Assembly (NCBI GenBank): GCA_021792045.1
Contig: JAJYVJ010000105.1
Coordinates: 1-6,058 of the forward strand
Origin: Thermoplasmata archaeon
GTDB lineage: Archaea > Thermoplasmatota > Thermoplasmata > Thermoplasmatales > Thermoplasmataceae
Reading direction: 5' to 3'
DNA: 6,058 nucleotides
This document shows, in pieces, positions 1 through 3,991 of this stretch (position 1 is its first letter; every line of letters starts with the position of its first letter). Made by a program: the position numbers and the translations under genes. The notes below the pieces were generated by a model that was given only the letters and a program-made list of their open reading frames with translations, searched no databases and was not told the DNA's origin.

Positions 1-8
1 AAAATGAA

Positions 9-470
9 ATGGAAAGAACATTAAAAATTTCAAAGATCAAAGATGGAACTGTGATAGATCACATTCCCGCTGGGAAAGCACTGAAGGTTCTCGATATACT
101 CGGTATAGACGAGCGAAACATGAACTCCATCAGTATAGGGATTCGCGTTCCGAGCCACAAGATTGCCCTTAAGGATGTTATCAAGATAGAAAATCGCGAT
201 CTGGAGAGATTTGAAGTCGATAAGATATCTTTGATAGCTCCAACTGCGACCATAACTATAGTTAAGGATTACGAAATTGAAGAGAAATTTGCCGTTGAGA
301 TGCCAAAGAGAGTCGTCGGAATTCTAAAGTGTATAAATAGTAACTGTATCACGAATCAAAAAGAACCAGTTGAAAGCGAATTCACGATCGTAACAAAGAA
401 TCCGCTTACGATAAAATGCATATTTTGTGATAGGACCATGGATGAAAAAGAAATAACCAATGAGCTATAA
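9..470 (+). CDS. pyrI: Aspartate carbamoyltransferase regulatory chain
   Basis: Regulatory subunit of aspartate carbamoyltransferase, the enzyme that joins carbamoyl phosphate to aspartate in de novo pyrimidine synthesis. It binds nucleotide effectors and docks onto the PyrB catalytic trimers in the cytosol. The 153-residue product has the usual PyrI length. The N-terminal allosteric domain (about residues 4-97) opens with a typical segment, [18 protein letters not shown]. The C-terminal zinc domain carries Cys108-x4-Cys113 and Cys137-x2-Cys140, matching the four zinc ligands of the E. coli chain in spacing. The ATG at 9 is chosen because it begins the conserved N-terminus. An ATG at 4 is in another frame and reaches a stop at 22-24. 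The gene begins at the window edge, so an upstream pyrB is likely but not visible. It could end at the TGA at 5-7, one base before this start, or at the TAA at 22-24, overlapping it. The gene is convergent with the FtsZ-like gene, 17 bp away. Confidence 0.95.
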   Translation: MERTLKISKIKDGTVIDHIPAGKALKVLDILGIDERNMNSISIGIRVPSHKIALKDVIKIENRDLERFEVDKISLIAPTATITIVKDYEIEEKFAVEMPKRVVGILKCINSNCITNQKEPVESEFTIVTKNPLTIKCIFCDRTMDEKEITNEL

Positions 471-487
471 AAATAATAATTGGAAAA

Positions 488-1267
488 TCAATATGTTAAT
501 TTGTAAACGTTTATGCTTGATCGATTAGCAAGTTTTGCAGAGAAAACACCTACATCACTTGCTATTCGTTCATTTATCTTGCTCAGAGTTCTCGTGTTAT
601 AGGGATTTCCGGAATCTAGTCCAAGTTTCTCGATCACTTTGTCATTATCGTAGACTACTGTTCCTTTAGATACATTTTTCAAGACTCTTAAGGCTTTACG
701 TGCCCTCTGCTTCTTATTTCCGTCTATCTCGAATGGTACAACTGCGACGTCGAGATGTGGGAGTCCGACCTCATTGAGGAGTGATGCAAATGAAATGTGC
801 ATTGCCTGGGAAAATGTTCCGCCAAGGGCACTCATCAATATGTACGAATTACTCTTTGGAAACGTGTTGAATATTTCTTTTGACATCATGTACCAATTCT
901 TTCTGAGATCTATAAACTGCATATTTATTGACTTCGAATCGATGAACCCTTCCGAATTGTCCACATGTTCCTTTGTTCTCCTGTAATCGAATTCCTCCTT
1001 AGACATAAGTGAAACTCTGACTTCCTCTGGGCCTTCCAGCGATATCTCAGAAAATCTTTCTGAGAATTTTTCCACAGAATCCTTCTCTTTCTTTGGTTGA
1101 ACTGAAATATAACTCGTTTTACGAGTCTGAAGTGGCTTGACGCTCGCTAAAATCCTGTATCCCGTTGAACCGAATGCTATAACGATGTTGTCTAAACGCT
1201 CGTTATAATATTTTCTGACTTTTTGTCCAACGATTCCTTTCATGTACTGTTCTTCTACCGCTTCCAT
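488..1267 (-). CDS. Divergent FtsZ/tubulin-superfamily protein, short
   Basis: A 259-residue protein that I read as a diverged member of the FtsZ/tubulin superfamily. Three segments fall in FtsZ order. IVIAFGSTGYRI (28-39) stands where FtsZ has its first Gly-rich nucleotide loop. SALGGTFSQA (146-155) stands where the GGGTGTG tubulin signature belongs. VVPFEIDGNKKQRARKAL (176-193), followed by VVYDNDKV (204-211), resembles the FtsZ segment from PF-x-FEG-x-R through the Asn-Asp before helix H6. The product ends at SINVYKLTY, the position of the T7 loop, where FtsZ has N-x-D-x-x-D. The catalytic Asp residues and the C-terminal domain are therefore absent. The usual FtsZ is about 350-400 residues. 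GTP hydrolysis and filament formation are doubtful, and a role in cell shape or division is inference only. The ATG at 1267 has a Shine-Dalgarno AAGGAG (1276-1281) with an 8-base spacer. It lies 21 bp downstream of the RHH gene and is probably co-transcribed with it. Family assignment is moderate. Confidence 0.65.
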   Translation of the reverse strand: MEAVEEQYMKGIVGQKVRKYYNERLDNIVIAFGSTGYRILASVKPLQTRKTSYISVQPKKEKDSVEKFSERFSEISLEGPEEVRVSLMSKEEFDYRRTKEHVDNSEGFIDSKSINMQFIDLRKNWYMMSKEIFNTFPKSNSYILMSALGGTFSQAMHISFASLLNEVGLPHLDVAVVPFEIDGNKKQRARKALRVLKNVSKGTVVYDNDKVIEKLGLDSGNPYNTRTLSKINERIASDVGVFSAKLANRSSINVYKLTY

Positions 1268-1275
1268 TTTTTTAA

Positions 1276-1281
1276 CTCCTT
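1276..1281 (-). promoter_or_regulatory. Shine-Dalgarno site of the FtsZ-like gene
   Basis: AAGGAG on the minus strand, 8 bases before the ATG at 1267. It lies in the 21-bp gap after the RHH stop codon. This gives the second gene of the operon its own strong ribosome entry site, in contrast to the first gene, which has none. Confidence 0.75.
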
Positions 1282-1288
1282 TTTTCTA

Positions 1289-1705
1289 TTAGTATCTCCC
1301 TTTGGCCGAGCTATATTCGCGTTTATCTGTGGTCATCTCAAATTTCTTCAAATCGTTCATTATAGAGTTGTAACTCTTGATTCTCTGTTCTATAACGCGA
1401 CGAAGCACACCAGAATCTATTGCGGTCTTGAGTAACTCCTCTATTACCTCATCTCTTGTTTTAAAGAATCCCCTCTCTATGACAGACGATATTATATTGT
1501 CGAGGTTCCTGCTTAGTTTCACACCGCTGTTCTGTTCTTCGACCACGCCCACTCTTGATCTGGCAATATAATCCATGGCAGAGTGCCTGATGAATTCCGA
1601 CCTGCTTGCAAATCTTGGATTCACTTCAAGGAATTCGTCTATCTCTGCAAGATCATCCTCTGAGATTCGTAATGTGAGTTTTGTATCTTTTGATTCTGTT
1701 ACCAC
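1289..1705 (-). CDS. Ribbon-helix-helix DNA-binding regulator (CdrS-like)
   Basis: A 138-residue protein with a clear ribbon-helix-helix (CopG/MetJ/Arc class) domain at its N-terminus. The strand TKLTLRIS (8-15), helix EDDLAEIDEFLEV (16-28) and helix SRSEFIRHSAMDYIA (34-48) make up the fold. Proteins of this class dimerise and insert the paired strands into the DNA major groove. A second stretch, GVKLSRNLDNIISSVIERG then TRDEVIEELLKTAI (61-96), repeats the strand-helix-helix pattern, so the protein may carry two RHH units. The C-terminal 40 residues are charged and look helical, then polar. The start is a GTG. No Shine-Dalgarno is visible, but a TATA box about 32 bases upstream places the transcript start only a few bases before the GTG, which suits leaderless translation. 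In haloarchaea a short RHH protein, CdrS, sits beside ftsZ2 and controls it. The same order here suggests a related regulator, though orthology is inference. Autoregulation through repeats in the upstream region is possible. Confidence 0.8.
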   Translation of the reverse strand: MVTESKDTKLTLRISEDDLAEIDEFLEVNPRFASRSEFIRHSAMDYIARSRVGVVEEQNSGVKLSRNLDNIISSVIERGFFKTRDEVIEELLKTAIDSGVLRRVIEQRIKSYNSIMNDLKKFEMTTDKREYSSAKGRY

Positions 1706-1730
1706 AGTGCGTCTGATGATAATGCGTTAA

Positions 1731-1746
1731 GATATATTTAAATGTT
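1731..1746 (-). promoter_or_regulatory. Archaeal BRE/TATA promoter of the RHH-FtsZ-like operon
   Basis: On the minus strand a purine-rich BRE-like stretch (GAAAC) leads into ATTTAAATATATC. The TATA centre is near 1737, so transcription should start at about 1709-1713, giving a leader of only a few bases before the GTG at 1705. CATACA on the same strand (1758-1753) lies just upstream and could be a binding site for a regulator. Confidence 0.6.
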
Positions 1747-1767
1747 TCTTACTGTATGTACATTATT

Positions 1768-1792
1768 TTTTAATTGTACTGACAAATTAAAA
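1768..1792. repeat. Inverted repeat with 4-base loop
   Basis: TTTTAATTGT (1768-1777) faces ACAAATTAAAA (1782-1792) across the loop ACTG. The arms match except for one extra base on the right. It could be an operator for a dimeric protein or an RNA hairpin. It lies about 25 bp upstream of the RHH-gene TATA box and far from aIF2-beta. Function is unknown. Confidence 0.55.
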
Positions 1793-1878
1793 TGTATGGC
1801 CATTCGTAAAATACAGCAAATTGAGAGATTTGTCCAACATAATGAAGCCAAATCCATTTGAAAGCTAGGAATCAATGT

Positions 1879-1892
1879 CATACATATGTATG
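1879..1892. repeat. Perfect 14-bp palindrome CATACATATGTATG
   Basis: A perfect palindrome about 20 bp upstream of the aIF2-beta TATA box. Its half-site TGTATG/CATACA recurs beside the RHH-gene promoter (1753-1758) and at 1793-1798. A symmetric site of this size suits a dimeric DNA-binding protein, and the divergently transcribed RHH protein is the obvious candidate. That pairing is inference. Confidence 0.55.
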
Positions 1893-1910
1893 TAAATATT
1901 TGACATATCA

Positions 1911-1921
1911 AATTTAAATAT
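1911..1921 (+). promoter_or_regulatory. TATA box of the aIF2-beta operon
   Basis: AATTTAAATAT with an A-rich BRE-like stretch before it (CAAA). The expected transcript start, about 26 bases downstream of the centre, is near 1943. TTGACA (1900-1905) and TGTCAA (1923-1928) form an inverted repeat on either side of the box, so a bound dimer could block TBP/TFB access. Confidence 0.6.
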
Positions 1922-1947
1922 GTGTCAACCTTATTAGAAAGTTTGTA

Positions 1948-1962
1948 ATGCAGTCTTTATGA
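1948..1962 (+). other. Possible 4-codon upstream ORF overlapping the aIF2-beta start
   Basis: ATG CAG TCT TTA TGA reads Met-Gln-Ser-Leu-stop. Its TGA overlaps the ATG of aIF2-beta at 1959 in an ATGA arrangement. The predicted transcript start is close to 1943-1948, so this ATG could be the first codon of the transcript. No Shine-Dalgarno serves the downstream ATG, so re-initiation from this mini-ORF is conceivable. It may equally be chance. Confidence 0.3.
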
Positions 1963-2588
1963 GTATAGACAGTTATGAAGCGCTTCTAAAGAGAAGTGAG
2001 AACGTGTTATCCAAATCAAACTTGAACCAGCAAAGATTACAGATCCCTGAACCAGAAGTAATCCAAGAAGGAAAGTTGACAATAGTTAGGAATTTCGCGG
2101 ATATTGCAGACATGATAAACAGGGATCCAAGGCACATAGCAAAGTTCTTGATGACTGAATTTGGGATAGGGGTCACTATAGATGGAAGAAGATTGATCAT
2201 TAACAGAAAAATATCGCCAGATCAGATTTCAAAGAAGATTCAAAAATATATGGATTCTTTCGTGAAGTGTTATGAGTGTGGCTCCCCGGATACAGAAATT
2301 CAGAAAGTAGGGAGGACCTATTTGCTCGTGTGTAAAGCCTGTGGTGCACAACACCCTATCAGGGTTGCTACAGAAATGCAGAAAGAGGAAAATACTGTTG
2401 AGGAGGGCAAGATCTACACTGTGGAAATAACGAAGATAGGGAATTCCGGAGAGGGCCGAGCGTTTCTGAGGGGTGTGAATATAGTCGTGCCTGGCTCGAA
2501 ACGAAGAGAGACCGTGAAAGTACTTATAAAAAAGATAAGAAACAACACTGCAATCGCAGAAATTGTGGAGCGAGAACAGCAATCCTGA
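1959..2588 (+). CDS. Translation initiation factor aIF2 beta subunit with TRAM domain
   Basis: Beta subunit of archaeal initiation factor 2, the GTP-dependent heterotrimer that delivers initiator Met-tRNA to the small ribosomal subunit. The N-terminal helix SYEALLKRSENVL (5-17) is the part that normally contacts the gamma subunit. The alpha-beta core runs from about 35 to 100, with the typical NRDPRHIAKFLMTEFG stretch (54-69). A zinc ribbon follows, with Cys104-x2-Cys107 and Cys125-x2-Cys128. Most aIF2-beta proteins end soon afterwards at about 135-145 residues. This one continues to 209 with a TRAM domain (about 148-205: YTVEITKIGNSGEGRAF, then VVPGSKRRETVKV), a small beta-barrel that binds RNA. 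TRAM-bearing forms are known in some other Euryarchaeota. The ATG at 1959 begins the conserved helix. No Shine-Dalgarno is visible, and the leader predicted from the TATA box is about 15 bases. It is the first gene of a probable operon with the PIN gene, 24-30 bp downstream. Confidence 0.93.
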   Translation: MSIDSYEALLKRSENVLSKSNLNQQRLQIPEPEVIQEGKLTIVRNFADIADMINRDPRHIAKFLMTEFGIGVTIDGRRLIINRKISPDQISKKIQKYMDSFVKCYECGSPDTEIQKVGRTYLLVCKACGAQHPIRVATEMQKEENTVEEGKIYTVEITKIGNSGEGRAFLRGVNIVVPGSKRRETVKVLIKKIRNNTAIAEIVEREQQS

Positions 2589-2600
2589 TCGATCTGACCT

Positions 2601-2605
2601 AAGGA
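2601..2605 (+). promoter_or_regulatory. Shine-Dalgarno site bearing on the PIN-gene start
   Basis: AAGGA, 7 bases before the TTG at 2613 and 13 before the ATG at 2619. The spacing favours the TTG. The conserved protein sequence begins with MPKIILDTN at the ATG, so the two lines of evidence disagree by two codons. Confidence 0.5.
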
Positions 2606-2612
2606 ATACCTG

Positions 2613-2975
2613 TTGTCAATGCCCAAGATCATACTTGATACAAATTCCCTCATCTATGCTGTCAGGAAACATGTCGATTTAAGCGTCGTTCTGTTTGGAA
2701 TTAACGAAATAAATGGCATTATAATACCGGAATGTGTCCTATCAGAACTAAGAGGCCTTTCCGCCAGGAATCAATATGCACGAACAGCCCTAGAAATGAT
2801 TTCCCGTTTTGAGATAATGAACTCCGAAGGTAAGGGCGACGACTGCATTCTGGAAACAGCCCGGAGATTAGGCGCATTCATTTTGACAAATGACAGAGAA
2901 CTCCTTATCCGTGCGAAGTCTCTTGGGATAAGGAATGCGTCCATACGTGCGAATGGAACTGTAAGGTTGAATTGA
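2613..2975 (+). CDS. PIN-domain protein (Fcf1/VapC9-like nuclease)
   Basis: A single PIN domain, a metal-dependent RNase fold. The 120 residues are nearly all domain. Numbered from the ATG at 2619, the acidic active-site residues are Asp7 (in IILDTNSLI), Glu43 (in VLSELRGL), Asp74/Asp75 (in GKGDDCILETA) and Asp92 (in ILTNDRELL), all in the expected places. It should therefore be an active nuclease. The sequence resembles archaeal PIN proteins related to Fcf1/Utp24 rRNA processing factors, some of which are labelled VapC9. These often sit beside aIF2 genes rather than beside an antitoxin. No antitoxin-like partner is present here: the gene follows aIF2-beta after a gap of 24 bp (TTG start) or 30 bp (ATG start). 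A role in rRNA or other RNA maturation is more likely than a toxin role, but the substrate is not shown by the sequence. Confidence 0.85.
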   Translation: MSMPKIILDTNSLIYAVRKHVDLSVVLFGINEINGIIIPECVLSELRGLSARNQYARTALEMISRFEIMNSEGKGDDCILETARRLGAFILTNDRELLIRAKSLGIRNASIRANGTVRLN

Positions 2976-2977
2976 CC

Positions 2978-3000
2978 GGCATGATTTATTACAGGCATGA
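2978..3000 (+). promoter_or_regulatory. Direct repeat GGCATGA around a TATA-like element before rbkR
   Basis: GGCATGA occurs at 2978-2984 and again at 2994-3000, 16 bases apart start to start, with a TATA-like TTTATTA (2985-2991) between them. If this is a promoter, transcription would start near 3014, about 13 bases before the rbkR ATG. The repeats could be an operator, perhaps for RbkR itself. Only proximity supports this. Confidence 0.35.
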
Positions 3001-3014
3001 CATTATCTTGCTGC

Positions 3015-3019
3015 AGGGT
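3015..3019 (+). promoter_or_regulatory. Shine-Dalgarno site setting the rbkR start
   Basis: AGGGT, 7 bases before the ATG at 3027. It supports that start over the in-frame ATG at 2997, which would add ten unconserved residues (including Cys-Cys) and overlap the candidate operator. Confidence 0.5.
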
Positions 3020-3026
3020 AGAACTC

Positions 3027-3713
3027 ATGAAATCAAGACTTTCAACTGGAACGGATGATTCTTATTTTGCTGTCAAAGCCATAAAGGCAATTGGCGGAGT
3101 TAAAAATAAGGTTACAATAACCTCATTGGATCTGGCCAAATACCTCGATATCTCCCAGCAATCGGCCTCGGAACTAATATTAAGATTGCTGAAAGAGGGT
3201 TTAATTTCAAGGCAGATCGTAGGGCGAAAGCAAGAGATTTCAATAACAGATAAGGGAATGAACGTACTGCTTAAGGAGTACGTAGATCTGGGAACTATTT
3301 TCGAGACTCAGAAATCAATGAAACTCACCGGCGATCTGATAACCGGTATGGGAGAGGGGAGATACTATATTTCGAGAAAATTTTATGTTATACAGATTAA
3401 GGACAAGTTGGGTTTCATGCCCTATTTCGGGACGTTGAATCTTAAAATTCTGCCTGAATTTTCCCTGGCGCTGAGAAAACTAAGAAGCATGGATGGAATA
3501 CATATTGAAGGCTTTGTCACAGATGATAGAACCTTTGGAGCAGTTAAGGCATTTCGCGCAAAGTTGAAAGGCATAGACTGCGCTGTGATTTTTCCAGAGC
3601 GATCGATTTATACAGATGTGGTAGAAATAATATCAGAGGTCTTTCTCAGGGAAAAACTGAAACTTAAAGATCATGACCTTGTAGAGTTTGAGGTAACCGG
3701 TCCATTCATTTAG
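3027..3713 (+). CDS. rbkR: Bifunctional winged-helix regulator / CTP-dependent riboflavin kinase
   Basis: A two-domain protein of 228 residues. The N-terminal winged helix-turn-helix (about 10-85) includes DLAKYLDISQQSASELILRLLKEGLI (35-60) and a wing around RQIVGRKQEISITDKG. The C-terminal domain (about 98-228) is the archaeal riboflavin kinase, which phosphorylates riboflavin to FMN using CTP rather than ATP. Its hallmarks are GMGEGRYYIS (107-116), PYFGTLNLKI (132-141), the FG-x-VK-x-F segment (170-176), VIFPERSIY (187-195) and the final LREKLKLKDHDLVEFEV. The fused form, RbkR, is known as both an enzyme and a transcriptional regulator of riboflavin genes, and the Thermoplasma homologue has about this length. 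No other riboflavin gene lies in the window, so its targets are probably elsewhere or include its own promoter. It follows the PIN gene after 51 bp. Its stop overlaps that of the convergent small gene. Confidence 0.93.
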   Translation: MKSRLSTGTDDSYFAVKAIKAIGGVKNKVTITSLDLAKYLDISQQSASELILRLLKEGLISRQIVGRKQEISITDKGMNVLLKEYVDLGTIFETQKSMKLTGDLITGMGEGRYYISRKFYVIQIKDKLGFMPYFGTLNLKILPEFSLALRKLRSMDGIHIEGFVTDDRTFGAVKAFRAKLKGIDCAVIFPERSIYTDVVEIISEVFLREKLKLKDHDLVEFEVTGPFI

Positions 3714-3991
3714 AAACTGACATCAAGCTTCCCGCTTTCTATTTCCTCTATTATTTTCTGATGGCGTTTTTCCACTTCTTCTTTACCTATTCCGCACTCT
3801 ATGAGTTCCTTGTACATCTCAAAAACATCTTCACCGTCTTTTGGATCCCCATCGACAACCTGGACAAAGCCGCAACTTTTCTCGCCTGAAAACCCAAGCC
3901 TGTAAAACGTATTCACTGTAAGATTCTTTTCTTTCAAGTACGTCTTTTTGCTAAAATGATCGCTTACATCGCCACTATATGATTCCGTCAA
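3710..3991 (-). CDS. Small unrecognised protein downstream of purL
   Basis: A 93-residue soluble protein that I do not recognise. The only internal Met is at residue 59, so the start must be non-ATG. A TTG at 3991 is preceded by a strong Shine-Dalgarno-like AAGGTGGGTGA (3998-4008, spacer 6), and an in-frame stop lies just upstream, so TTG is the best choice. The start lies within purL, overlapping its last 17 bases in another frame, which points to translational coupling. The protein has a mixed N-terminal half (NTFYRLGFSGEKSCGFVQVVDGDP, about 27-50) that looks like beta strands. It then has a charged helical half rich in Glu and Lys (about 53-88). There are two Cys residues (40 and 66), no signal peptide and no membrane segment. 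It is not PurS by sequence. Its position suggests some link with purine synthesis or mere co-transcription. Confidence 0.7.
   Translation of the reverse strand: MTESYSGDVSDHFSKKTYLKEKNLTVNTFYRLGFSGEKSCGFVQVVDGDPKDGEDVFEMYKELIECGIGKEEVEKRHQKIIEEIESGKLDVSF

Larger units (their letters stand above)
1706..1958. promoter_or_regulatory. Divergent control region between RHH gene and aIF2-beta
   Basis: A 253-bp A+T-rich gap with no convincing gene. It holds outward-facing archaeal promoters at each end, both with a TTTAAATAT core. Three copies of TGTATG (1753-1758, 1793-1798, 1887-1892) and one CATACA (1879-1884) are scattered through it. There is also an inverted repeat at 1768-1792, a 14-bp perfect palindrome at 1879-1892, and TGTCA/TGACA elements around the aIF2-beta TATA box. 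The middle portion (about 1800-1870) shows nothing recognisable. Confidence 0.7.

Noticed and set aside
467..480. T-rich stretch (minus strand) after the FtsZ-like stop as a terminator
   Set aside because: Only a run of five Ts within ATTATTATTTTTA is present and it overlaps the pyrI stop. A role is possible but too weak to annotate.
1796..1861. A 21-codon ORF on the + strand (begins MAIRKIQQIERF) in the divergent region
   Set aside because: It has no Shine-Dalgarno or clear promoter, and it is short enough to arise by chance in A+T-rich DNA. It was not listed as a gene.
1900..1905. TTGACA resembling a bacterial -35 box
   Set aside because: The gene content is archaeal and a TATA box lies at the expected distance. 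No matching -10 element at 17 bases makes sense. It is better read as one arm of an inverted repeat.
2613..2975. PIN gene as a VapC toxin of a toxin-antitoxin pair
   Set aside because: No small antitoxin gene lies upstream. The neighbour is aIF2-beta, and the sequence is closer to the Fcf1-like housekeeping group.
3710..3991. Small gene next to purL considered as PurS
   Set aside because: Its length is near PurS, but the typical PurS opening strand and the Gly-Tyr-x-x-V segment are absent, and the charged C-terminal helix does not fit.
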